A stretch of 64,000 bases of DNA from Alkaliphilus flagellatus (GTDB taxonomy: Bacteria; Bacillota; Clostridia; Peptostreptococcales; Natronincolaceae). The notes beneath the pieces were generated by a model. The model did not search any database. It saw only the letters and a program-made list of their open reading frames with translations, and was not told where the DNA came from. Location: contig NZ_JAHLQK010000004.1 of NCBI RefSeq assembly GCF_018919215.1, positions 1-64,000 of the forward strand, written 5' to 3'. Below, in pieces: positions 1-7,894 of this stretch. Within the stretch, counting starts at the first letter, position 1. Each line of letters begins with the position of its first letter. A program made the position numbers and the translations under genes.

Positions 1-77
<77 letters not shown>

Positions 78-208
78 ATGCTCGAATTTTTGGGTTCCAT
101 TTAAACAAATTAATATTTAATGGAAACTCAGCTTTTCGCTGAGAAGGCATCTTACACAAAATCATAGATTTCGGCAATCTACCCTTGCTGGCTTAATCTA
201 TACTGTTT

Positions 209-221
209 AGTTTTCAAAGAC
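209..221 (-). promoter_or_regulatory. boxA antitermination element of the rRNA leader
   Basis: On the minus strand the leader carries TCTTTGAAAACT followed by AAACAG, the typical clostridial rRNA boxA recognised by NusB/S10. It lies about 50 nt downstream of the promoter-proximal -10 box and about 130 nt before the 16S 5' end, the expected place for an rRNA antitermination signal. Confidence 0.75.
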
Positions 222-267
222 CTCTTTAAGGGCTTATGCCCCATCGCCTTGTTGCGGCGACTTATTT

Positions 268-296
268 AATATATCACATCTGAAACATTATGTCAA
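268..296 (-). promoter_or_regulatory. rRNA promoter, gene-proximal
   Basis: On the minus strand there is TTGACA (291-296), exactly 17 bp, then TATATT (268-273), a near-consensus SigA promoter aimed at the 16S gene. It is the nearest of three similar promoters spaced about 92 bp apart upstream of the rRNA leader. Confidence 0.85.
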
Positions 297-359
297 TACC
301 TTTTTTGATTTTTAATTTTCATCGTTTCAAAACTTCAAATTGTCGAAAACAGCTTTTAT

Positions 360-388
360 AGCATATCATTTTCACTTCATAATGTCAA
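360..388 (-). promoter_or_regulatory. rRNA promoter, middle (weaker -10)
   Basis: Minus strand TTGACA (383-388), 17 bp spacer, TATGCT (360-365). It has the same layout and spacing as the flanking two promoters but a less perfect -10 box. Confidence 0.55.
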
Positions 389-451
389 TATGTTTTCAAA
401 TTTCTTTTTTAAACTATCTTGCATCACTTGAATTAAGTGACAACTTAAGAT

Positions 452-480
452 AATATATCATATGTTTTTATTTGTGTCAA
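452..480 (-). promoter_or_regulatory. rRNA promoter, distal
   Basis: Minus strand TTGACA (475-480), 17 bp spacer, TATATT (452-457); both boxes are identical to those of the gene-proximal promoter. The stretch from 78 to about 600 holds no gene. It consists of the rRNA leader and this tandem promoter set. Confidence 0.8.
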
Positions 481-608
481 TTTGTTTTATGCATTTTACT
501 AATAGGGGTTTGGGATGGTTAGTTCTAATAGTTCACTAATATAGTTTATAAAAAAAATCATATTTTATACATATATATATAAATAAAAATATATTATATT
601 TTAAAAAG

Positions 609-638
609 ATACAGCTAGACTATAATATCTAGCTGTAT
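609..638 (-). terminator. Rho-independent terminator after ptb
   Basis: A perfect 10-bp inverted repeat, ATACAGCTAG / CTAGCTGTAT with a 10-nt loop, is followed on the minus strand by CTTTTTAA. It sits just after the ptb stop codon. Confidence 0.8.
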
Positions 639-655
639 TGTCTAACCCCTGTTTC

Positions 656-1564
656 CTATTGATTGGCTGCAATAACACTACCTAAAGCTATTGAGTATAA
701 CTTTGTTTCAGCAGAATCAGCTCTAGAAACTAAAACTACTGGAGCCTTTGCTCCCATAATAATACCTGCTGATTTTCCATCTGCCATATAGGTTAAGGCC
801 TTTCCAATTCCATTGCCAACCTCAATTGTTGGTACTAGTAATATGTCAGTTTCACCAGCTACTGGGCTTTCAAAACCTTTAGTAGTAGCAGCTTCTTTAG
901 ATACTGCCAAATCAAACGCTATAGGTCCTTCTACATAAACTTCTTTTCCAAATATTCCTTCTTGAGCCATTGCTTTTAACTTAGCACCATCAACAGTAGA
1001 AGGCATCTTTTTATTTACTTTTTCCTTTGCAGATAAACAAGCTACTTTTGTATCTTTATTACCTAACGCCTTAGATACTAGTATAGCATTATCTAGTATA
1101 ACTTTTTTATCTTCTAGAGACGGTTCAATATTCATTCCTCCGTCTGTAAGTAGAAGTAACTTATGATAAGCTGGCAGCTCGTATACCATTACATGGCTTA
1201 ATAAATTATTGGTTCTTAGTCCAACTTCCTTATTCAGTACAGCTTTTAATAAAATTGATGTATCTAATATACCCTTCATAACAAAATCAGCTTTTCCAGT
1301 AGAAACTAATTTAACGGTTTCTAGAGCAGCCTCCATTAAATCTTCCTTATGAATTATTGTAAATGAATCTATTTTTATGTTTAGCTCTCTAGCAATTTCT
1401 TTTATTTTAGGCTCATCTCCAACTAATATAACATCTACCAAATTAAGCTTATGTGCTTCTTCAACCGCCTTCAATACATCTTTATCTTGAGCCGCTGCAA
1501 CTGCTATCTTCATTTTATTCTGGCTTTGCGCCTGTTTAATTAATTGTTCTAATTTATCAATCAT
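656..1564 (-). CDS. ptb: phosphate butyryltransferase
   Basis: This 302-aa protein is predicted to exchange the CoA of butyryl-CoA for phosphate, giving butyryl phosphate in the cytosolic butyrate or amino-acid-fermentation route. It has the PTA/PTB family layout: an N-terminal half with the VAAAQDKDVLKAV and ILVGDEPKIKEIA segments, then MKGILDTSILLKAVL and GAKAPVVLVSRADS near the C-terminus. Length matches clostridial Ptb. The chosen ATG (1564) is preceded by GGGGTGAT at a proper distance, while a longer reading from 1672 has no SD sequence and runs into the upstream terminator. The usual partner, butyrate kinase, is not next to it. Other acyl substrates cannot be excluded. Confidence 0.9.
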   Translation of the reverse strand: MIDKLEQLIKQAQSQNKMKIAVAAAQDKDVLKAVEEAHKLNLVDVILVGDEPKIKEIARELNIKIDSFTIIHKEDLMEAALETVKLVSTGKADFVMKGILDTSILLKAVLNKEVGLRTNNLLSHVMVYELPAYHKLLLLTDGGMNIEPSLEDKKVILDNAILVSKALGNKDTKVACLSAKEKVNKKMPSTVDGAKLKAMAQEGIFGKEVYVEGPIAFDLAVSKEAATTKGFESPVAGETDILLVPTIEVGNGIGKALTYMADGKSAGIIMGAKAPVVLVSRADSAETKLYSIALGSVIAANQ

Positions 1565-1675
1565 CGTATCACCCCATAATTTAAAATATATCTTAAGCAT
1601 ATTCAATAAATTAATTCTACAAGCTTTACCCTTTTCCTGCTTTTTCAAAAAATTTAAACATTTTGCTCTCAATAA

Positions 1676-1701
1676 AATAATCGCTAAAATTAGCGATTAT
1701 T
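1676..1701 (-). terminator. Terminator overlapping the end of the TPR gene
   Basis: The inverted repeat AATAATCGCTAA / TTAGCGATTATT spans the stop codon at 1690 and is followed on the minus strand by TTTTATT. It separates the TPR gene group from ptb. Confidence 0.7.
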
Positions 1702-2829
1702 TTTTAGTAAAGCATTTAATTGTTCACTACATGCCTTTGTAATTTCATCTTCATTATTTAGGGCTAAAGAAGTATCTAAATATTCCTTCGCCTTCACTAA
1801 GTCTCCTATTTCCATATGGACCATAGCTAGATTACATAATATCTCACTATTTTGTCCACCAATATGTAAAGCTCTTTCAAAGCATTCTATAGACTGACTG
1901 TGGTACCCTATGCTTCCATAACATAGTCCTAACTCAACTATAGTATCTAATTGATTTTCTTCCAATTGAAGAACTTTATCAAAGTACCCAATAGCATCTT
2001 CATACTTTAACAATTGTCTATAAGCTAAACCAATAAAGAATAGAAGATTCCACCAGTTTGAATATCTCTCTTCTAGTTCTAATAATAAAATGAGTCCTTC
2101 CTGGGGCCTTCCACTTAAAACTGCTTCGTATCCTCTTTCATATTTAGCCTGATCTTCTATTTCTAAAAGCATTTGATTTACTTCATTACTAAGATCTACA
2201 TTTGTATCAAGTTTTAAGTATCTCTCCCAGTATAGCTTTGCTTTATTAAATTGTTTATTATCAGAATATAAAAATCCTAGATGATAATAAGCTAGTGAAA
2301 AATTTTCATCAATATCTAAAATTGTTTCGAAGCATAGGATAGATTCCTTTTTAAAAACACTTTGTACTTTAGACTTATTATTAAGATGCTCACTAGAATA
2401 TTTAAGTAAAGTAAGCCCATAGTTAAATATATAGTATATATTTTTATCATTTAACAGAAGTAGGGCTTTTAAAAATATAATACTTTCTATCATTTTACCT
2501 TCATCTGCAAATTTAATAGCTTCAAAATTAATATAATCTTCAATATCTGAATTAACTGCATATAGAAATTTAATATATTCATCCCTATATTTAAAATCAG
2601 AATCTACACCAAGCAAGTAGACCATACCTCTTACTATTCCATTAGCTGTAATCACTTTATCTTCTTCCTTGGTTTTTATATTGTTCGCAAGTTCTGTAGT
2701 TAATAATGGAACGAATAGACCTTCCTCAGGAACTACATAATCTTTTACTTGTATTGCCTCAGAACTCAATTGAACAAAGGATAAATCCTCTGTTCTTTTG
2801 CGAATATATGGCTCTATTAAAAATTTCAT
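1690..2829 (-). CDS. tetratricopeptide-repeat protein
   Basis: This 379-aa soluble protein has no signal peptide or membrane segment. From about residue 160 onward it carries repeated TPR signatures (for example LAYYHLGFLYSDNKQFNKAK, ALHIGGQNSEILCNLAMVHM and AKEYLDTSLALN), so it is probably a helical scaffold for protein contacts. The N-terminal 150 residues are not a recognised domain. The ATG is preceded by AGAGGGG. It is the last gene of a leftward group with a membrane protein and a radical SAM enzyme (15-nt gap to the former), but no specific partner can be named. Confidence 0.75.
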   Translation of the reverse strand: MKFLIEPYIRKRTEDLSFVQLSSEAIQVKDYVVPEEGLFVPLLTTELANNIKTKEEDKVITANGIVRGMVYLLGVDSDFKYRDEYIKFLYAVNSDIEDYINFEAIKFADEGKMIESIIFLKALLLLNDKNIYYIFNYGLTLLKYSSEHLNNKSKVQSVFKKESILCFETILDIDENFSLAYYHLGFLYSDNKQFNKAKLYWERYLKLDTNVDLSNEVNQMLLEIEDQAKYERGYEAVLSGRPQEGLILLLELEERYSNWWNLLFFIGLAYRQLLKYEDAIGYFDKVLQLEENQLDTIVELGLCYGSIGYHSQSIECFERALHIGGQNSEILCNLAMVHMEIGDLVKAKEYLDTSLALNNEDEITKACSEQLNALLKNNR

Positions 2830-2843
2830 TATACCCCTCTTTT

Positions 2844-3608
2844 CTAAAACTCTCTCATAAATAATCTTTTTCTCCTATTACTAGTACTTAATGTTTCAAA
2901 TAAGTAAGCTCTATAAATCATAAAATAAGAAAACCAAACTTGTACTATAAAATATGCAAGTAGGCCTCTAATTGAAGTAAACATTGTGCTAAACGATATA
3001 AAATAGTTGAACACATTCGATATAATTCCAAATATATTTATATATCCACCTGTAATAAAGTAAAAAATCACTAATAAAATTATATTTGGAACAAACCACT
3101 CTATCCAATTATCTTTTACAAAATTAATTGTATAAGTAACTGTCTCCCACGGTCCATAATATTTCTGATATGTAGTTTCGGGTATTGGATTAAAAAATAT
3201 AAATGTTAAAAAGGCAATAATTAAACTAAAAGCACTAGGACCTATACTGCTTACAATCATTGGTGAAATAAAACCTATAATTAGATTTGCCACATAGCCT
3301 ATAAACAAAATAGACCAAACCTTCCTTAAATACGGTGCAAATCCATCTTTAAAATCTTGAAAATTAAAGTATCCTCTATTCAATATTGTGTTTAAAAGGT
3401 ATAGATAATTTGAAATTAATGCACTAGTAGCGATAATCCACACTAAACCGCCTAATATCCAGAAAGCACTTAAACTCATTAATAAAATAATAGTAGCAAT
3501 AGAGTAAAATAATCCGGTAAAAATTATGGGCCAATTTTTAGCCATGCTCATTAAAGCTTTTTTTGATATACTACGATTAGTATAAAAAAGATCTCTTAAT
3601 ATTTCCAT
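2844..3608 (-). CDS. multipass membrane protein, unknown function
   Basis: This protein of about 254 aa has roughly six hydrophobic segments and a basic C-terminal tail (NRRKRLFMREF). A short N-terminal stretch with ISKKALMSMAKNW precedes the first membrane span, a layout seen in uncharacterised clostridial integral membrane proteins. The start is placed at the ATG of MEILRD (3608), which follows GGATGGTGAT; the upstream ATG pair at 3635 has no SD. Its upstream neighbour ends 16 nt before this start, so the two are probably cotranscribed. No function can be assigned. Confidence 0.6.
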   Translation of the reverse strand: MEILRDLFYTNRSISKKALMSMAKNWPIIFTGLFYSIATIILLMSLSAFWILGGLVWIIATSALISNYLYLLNTILNRGYFNFQDFKDGFAPYLRKVWSILFIGYVANLIIGFISPMIVSSIGPSAFSLIIAFLTFIFFNPIPETTYQKYYGPWETVTYTINFVKDNWIEWFVPNIILLVIFYFITGGYINIFGIISNVFNYFISFSTMFTSIRGLLAYFIVQVWFSYFMIYRAYLFETLSTSNRRKRLFMREF

Positions 3609-3624
3609 TTCTATATCACCATCC

Positions 3625-5394
3625 TTATTCATCAAAGTTTATTTTATAGTACTTACAATCTTCCAATGCCTTGCTTTCTATCTGATAATCAAATAAAACA
3701 ATTACCTGTTTTTCTTCTATGCTGTCAATTTTGTATTTAACCCTATCTATTATTGTAACATCCACATTAAATGGCTCAAAATGCACTTGTTTTATAATCT
3801 GCTTAGCAGGTATATCTTCATAAAGCGGTAAGTATGTCTTTACATTTTTAGTACTTTGTAAAAACTCATGACATTTATTTTTGAATCCATCTATCTCTAC
3901 TCTGTTAAATATCGAAGGCAAGAAAGATGATTTTGTATTTTTTAAGAAATCTAGTTTTAGAACCTCCTTAAATATTTCAACTCCATTAAACTTGTTCCAA
4001 CTATAAAATTGAGCAAGTATTTCATATAATTTATTTTTACTGTGAGAAATATGATGATGTCCTTGGGCTTGCCAGTACTTCCATAGCTCCTCAAAAAATT
4101 TAAAGCTACTTGAATAAAAATTGTTAATAATAAGCTCTATACTATTATTAAATATACCCGAATTCCAATATATCTCCACCATTTCTTCTAATCCCTTTAA
4201 TCTAATTATATCACCATATGAGAGCCAAGTGGTTTCCATTACCTCGTATGGTGGATAATCTGAATAGACGTATCCATATTCCCCAGCCCTGTTTCTCAAA
4301 CCAGAACCCTTAAGTAATTTTAAAAATCCAATTTGAAGTTTTTCAGGTCTAAGTGCGAACACATCATCAAATGACTTTCTAAAAGAGAAATAATCTTCTT
4401 CAGGAAGCCCTACTATTAAATCTAAGTGCTGATGTATGTTTTTACTTTGTGAAATTCTTCTAACCACTTCACTTAGCCTTCCAAAGTCTACGTGTCGATC
4501 GATAATATTAAGTGTCTTCTCATTAGTAGATTGTACTCCTATTTCAAACTGGAATAATCCTACAGGTACTGTGCTTAAAAAAGTCAATATATCATCATCT
4601 AGAAGATCAGCAGTAACTTCAAAATGGAAATTTGTTTTTCCTCTATGATATTCTAAAATGAAATTCATAATCTCCATTGCATAGGATTTTTTAGCATTGA
4701 ATGTTCTATCAACAAATTTTACTTGTCTTACTCCTTGATCAATAAAATATTTAATTTCATTTTTTACTCGTTCTATAGGTAAAAATCTAACCCCCGAGAT
4801 AGATGATGATAGACAATACTGACAGTTAAAAGGGCAACCTCTTGAGCTTTCATAATAAACAATCTTATCTGCATCTAAACTTTCTCCAGTATAAGGAAAT
4901 GGTAAATCTTCCATTGAAGGTAGAGTTTTTTTCGACTCTGTAAATACCACTTGCCCTCTTGCTCTGAAAGCGATACCTTCCACTAAAGAATAATCATGAT
5001 TATTCTTTAATGCTAACATAAGTTGTCTAAATGTATCCTCTCCTTCTCCAATAACAACAATATCAATTGCATCGTTTTCTTCCATTAGGATAGCAGTATC
5101 AAAAGAAACCTCGGGCCCACCTAAAACTATCATTACTTCTGGCATAATCTTTTTTATATGTTTAGTTATGTAGTCAATCATGTCCATATTCCATATATAA
5201 CATGAGAAACAGAGGATATCTGGACTATAATTATAAATCTCTCTTATAATGTAATCCATACTATTATTAATGGTAAACTCCTTTATTTTAATATCATCAG
5301 TGTCTATTATATCAATTACTGACTTTTCTAAATAACGTACAGCTAAGTTTGTATGAATATACTTGGCATTTAGTGCTGTTAGTAATACTTTCAT
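3625..5394 (-). CDS. B12-binding radical SAM protein (DUF4080 type)
   Basis: This 589-aa protein has an N-terminal cobalamin-binding-like Rossmann domain (about 1-125, with ILCFSCYIW and IVLGGPEVSFD). A radical SAM core follows, with cysteines 187, 191 and 194 in GCPFNCQYC, which would bind the 4Fe-4S cluster that cleaves S-adenosylmethionine. The region after about 400 resembles the DUF4080 C-terminal extension. Length and order fit this family, whose substrates are mostly unknown. The start ATG follows AGGAAGG. It is the first gene of the leftward group running to 1690. Confidence 0.85.
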   Translation of the reverse strand: MKVLLTALNAKYIHTNLAVRYLEKSVIDIIDTDDIKIKEFTINNSMDYIIREIYNYSPDILCFSCYIWNMDMIDYITKHIKKIMPEVMIVLGGPEVSFDTAILMEENDAIDIVVIGEGEDTFRQLMLALKNNHDYSLVEGIAFRARGQVVFTESKKTLPSMEDLPFPYTGESLDADKIVYYESSRGCPFNCQYCLSSSISGVRFLPIERVKNEIKYFIDQGVRQVKFVDRTFNAKKSYAMEIMNFILEYHRGKTNFHFEVTADLLDDDILTFLSTVPVGLFQFEIGVQSTNEKTLNIIDRHVDFGRLSEVVRRISQSKNIHQHLDLIVGLPEEDYFSFRKSFDDVFALRPEKLQIGFLKLLKGSGLRNRAGEYGYVYSDYPPYEVMETTWLSYGDIIRLKGLEEMVEIYWNSGIFNNSIELIINNFYSSSFKFFEELWKYWQAQGHHHISHSKNKLYEILAQFYSWNKFNGVEIFKEVLKLDFLKNTKSSFLPSIFNRVEIDGFKNKCHEFLQSTKNVKTYLPLYEDIPAKQIIKQVHFEPFNVDVTIIDRVKYKIDSIEEKQVIVLFDYQIESKALEDCKYYKINFDE

Positions 5395-5643
5395 TTTCTA
5401 CCTTCTTTCCTATACCAATATAATCTATTTACTATATAAATAATCTATTTTTCTGTCAATGATATTTTCTGTTTTTAATTATAGCATATATTTCATTTTT
5501 TTACATAAACATAAAGTCTCTATAATCAACAGAAAAACAAGTTAATTATTTGTAACAATTATAATATTATTGACAATTCCATTGTATTTGATAAGCATTT
5601 TCATTATAATAGTAACATCAGAATAATGAAAGGTGGTCCTATA

Positions 5644-6231
5644 TTGCTTGCTCAAACACACAAAATTATTTCCGAACATGTTCATCAAAATATTAAAGAA
5701 GTACTTGGTGTGGATTTAAATAAACTCAGTTTAATTTATGGAAGTATAAAGCCAGATATCGCATATAGTTTGGCTAAAATGGATCATTTTAAACCACAGT
5801 CCTTTAACTTTGTTTGTAATGAAATCAACGAATTATCAAATTATGATTTCCAATCTAATAAAGACTTTATAAAGCTAATTTCAACTCGTATAGGCGTAAC
5901 AACACATTTTATTTCCGACTTTTTTTGTGTTCCTCATAATGACCGTACGACCTATAAAAATCATTTTATTAATCATGTAAAATATGAAAATAAACTTCAT
6001 AAATTATTTAAAACCTTTGATGAGAAGATTGAAATATCAAAGGACTATTTTAACATAAGTAATGATTGTGCTGATTCTATCAAAACGCTTATCGATGATC
6101 TACATGGACAATACCAGAAAAGAGGCGAAAGTCTTTTGAATGATACAAAAAGTTCCATACATGTTTCATCCATAGTTGGACTTTTCATAGTCTATAATGC
6201 ATTAAATAATAGGATGATTCAAGTAGCATAA
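5644..6231 (+). CDS. zinc-dependent phospholipase C family protein
   Basis: This protein of about 195 aa resembles the all-helical zinc-dependent phospholipase C/S1-P1 fold. The visible His/Asp-rich signatures fit metal ligands: THKIISEHV near the start, SLIYGSIKPDI, THFISDFFCVPHN in the middle, then NHVKYEN. No signal peptide is seen, unlike the secreted clostridial alpha-toxin type, so a cytosolic role is more likely. Start choice: an ATG at 5626 overlaps its own SD region, while AGGTGG (5631-5636) lies 7 nt before the TTG at 5644, which I prefer. It is transcribed alone and ends in a strong terminator. Confidence 0.7.
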   Translation: MLAQTHKIISEHVHQNIKEVLGVDLNKLSLIYGSIKPDIAYSLAKMDHFKPQSFNFVCNEINELSNYDFQSNKDFIKLISTRIGVTTHFISDFFCVPHNDRTTYKNHFINHVKYENKLHKLFKTFDEKIEISKDYFNISNDCADSIKTLIDDLHGQYQKRGESLLNDTKSSIHVSSIVGLFIVYNALNNRMIQVA

Positions 6232-6244
6232 GGATTCTCTAATG

Positions 6245-6268
6245 AAAGCAGCTTTGCTGCTTTTTTTA
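6245..6268 (+). terminator. Terminator after the phospholipase-like gene
   Basis: AAAGCAGC, loop TTT, GCTGCTTT, then a run of T on the plus strand. Confidence 0.85.
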
Positions 6269-6316
6269 TATATTGATATTAATACTGATCTAAAAGGCTT
6301 AATTTTCTGTAGAAAC

Positions 6317-6345
6317 TTGAAGGTTTTTCATTATTTTTGTAGAAT
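6317..6345 (+). promoter_or_regulatory. Promoter of the 66-aa gene
   Basis: TTGAAG (6317-6322), 17 bp, TAGAAT (6340-6345), 65 nt before the ATG at 6411. The boxes match the SigA consensus well, but the assignment is by eye. Confidence 0.5.
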
Positions 6346-6410
6346 AAAGTAATTAGAGACAATACAATAACTATACACACTATGTTGTTTAACAGAAAGG
6401 GGAATCTATT

Positions 6411-6611
6411 ATGGAGGAATTTTCCAAAATATCGTTTCAAGAAATCTCTAAAAGAGACATGTTAATAATAATTAAAGCCCTAGAATATACTGGAGAAAAC
6501 ACAAAAATTCCTTCTTTTATTGAATTAAAAGATAGTATAGTAAAGCAATTAAGTACATTGGCTAATTCTACAGAAGAAGAATTCCTTGAGTATTTACAAG
6601 AATTTAGATAA
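6411..6611 (+). CDS. small hypothetical protein (66 aa)
   Basis: This is an acidic, helix-rich 66-aa protein without signal or membrane segments. A good SD (AAAGGGG, 8 nt before ATG), a SigA-like promoter and a strong terminator right after the stop make it a convincing single-gene unit despite its size. I do not recognise the family. Confidence 0.65.
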   Translation: MEEFSKISFQEISKRDMLIIIKALEYTGENTKIPSFIELKDSIVKQLSTLANSTEEEFLEYLQEFR

Positions 6612-6641
6612 AATCAAGACAGTTAAAAACTGTCTTGATTT
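6611..6641. terminator. Bidirectional terminator between convergent genes
   Basis: A 14-bp perfect stem, AAATCAAGACAGTT / AACTGTCTTGATTT with loop AAA, has T runs on both outer sides. It serves the rightward 66-aa gene and the leftward gene ending at 6623, whose last codons overlap the stem. Confidence 0.85.
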
Positions 6642-7780
6642 TTTTGAATAATAAATTTATACTCACCACTTTTACTCTCCACAGTTAACTCAATATAATT
6701 ACTAAATTGTACTTTATCCTTAATTCTAATATTATTTAAAAGAGGATGCTTTAACATTGCTCCTTTGTTTAAGCTAAATAGATCTATTTCATTATCTCTC
6801 TTTTCAAAAAGTATTCTACCAACTTCATATTCTCTTAATTTAAATACATATTCTCCCATGCTTCTAATAAAACTAATATCTTTTATTTGATTAATTACTA
6901 TTTTATCTGCCTGTTTTATTAATGCTAAAAGTCCATATGTAATAGCATACACTTCTTTTTCTTTGCATTTCAAGAGATTAGACATATATCCTATATCTGT
7001 ATGTATATTTAAAAGATTATTTAGAGATGTAATTAATATATTCTTGCTATCATAAGTATCAAAACTATAAGTATCACTATCTTTTAGTCTATCTAAATCA
7101 ATCAAATAATTTATCTTTTCTTGTTCAAACCTAATCTTATAGTTACTTGGTAATTGTCCATTAACATACTCTTCTAACTCTAGCAGTTGTAGATGTATCA
7201 AATAATTTTTAAGCTCATCAATTAATTGTTTCTTTTCAATCAATTTGTTCTTAATTAAAAAAAAGATTGTCTTAAGCAATAGGAGTCCTGTTAATACTAC
7301 TTGTGGATGCCTGTTGATATAAATGATGTTTTTATAAACTTCCTCTTGAGCTGCATTAAAGTTTTTATTGGCTAAGGCTATTGGAATAATTCTCGAAAAA
7401 GCCTCGCCCCTTTTATCATTCCAGTAAAAATCATCTTTATAATACTGGTTTCCCAATTTTAATTTATATATGTAATTTAAAGGCGTACCATATCTGTAAT
7501 ATTTCCATAACTTAATTTCTTCTATCATCCTTTTGTAATCTATTAAAACATGTCTGTTATCTTTATTATCCACAAGACATTTACAATTAATTAGCATTAA
7601 TTGAGTAATATAGCTCCATTGTCCTGTATCAGCCTTCAATTTCAAATCTTCACTATATGAATAACTAAATGGATGTAATCCCTCATTATTACTATTATTA
7701 TCATTTTGTTTTAAAAATCCTACAGCGTCTCCATAAGCCACGTAAGCGAGTATATCGATATTTTTATTATTTGCTTCCAA
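6623..7780 (-). CDS. degenerate ADP-ribosylglycohydrolase-fold protein
   Basis: This 385-aa protein looks like an ARH-family homologue. It has AYVAYGDAVGFL near the N-terminus (family GDAxG), a GQWSYITQLML segment where the metal-binding TDDT motif belongs, RGEAFSRIIPIALANK (family MRxxPxxL) and INRHPQVVLTGLLL. A late NIHTDIGYMSNLL aligns with the family's GGDTDTIG. Several metal-ligand aspartates are replaced, so it is probably a pseudoenzyme or has a changed activity. The start is the TTG at 7780, 7 nt after GGAGG; a longer ATG reading from 7870 lacks an SD. It is the first gene after argS in the same direction, about 114 nt away. Confidence 0.5.
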   Translation of the reverse strand: MEANNKNIDILAYVAYGDAVGFLKQNDNNSNNEGLHPFSYSYSEDLKLKADTGQWSYITQLMLINCKCLVDNKDNRHVLIDYKRMIEEIKLWKYYRYGTPLNYIYKLKLGNQYYKDDFYWNDKRGEAFSRIIPIALANKNFNAAQEEVYKNIIYINRHPQVVLTGLLLLKTIFFLIKNKLIEKKQLIDELKNYLIHLQLLELEEYVNGQLPSNYKIRFEQEKINYLIDLDRLKDSDTYSFDTYDSKNILITSLNNLLNIHTDIGYMSNLLKCKEKEVYAITYGLLALIKQADKIVINQIKDISFIRSMGEYVFKLREYEVGRILFEKRDNEIDLFSLNKGAMLKHPLLNNIRIKDKVQFSNYIELTVESKSGEYKFIIQKNQDSF

Positions 7781-7894
7781 CTCATCCCCTCCTAAAAGCC
7801 ACCTATAGACATAGTATCTAATTTGAAAAATATATACAAGTTTCATAATTAGCAAAGCAGCCAATCTCATTAATGAGTTGACTGCTCCTGTTAA

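Noticed and set aside
1565-1672. N-terminal extension of phosphate butyryltransferase
   Set aside because: No SD at the upstream start, and the extension matches nothing in the family; the ATG at 1564 has a good SD.
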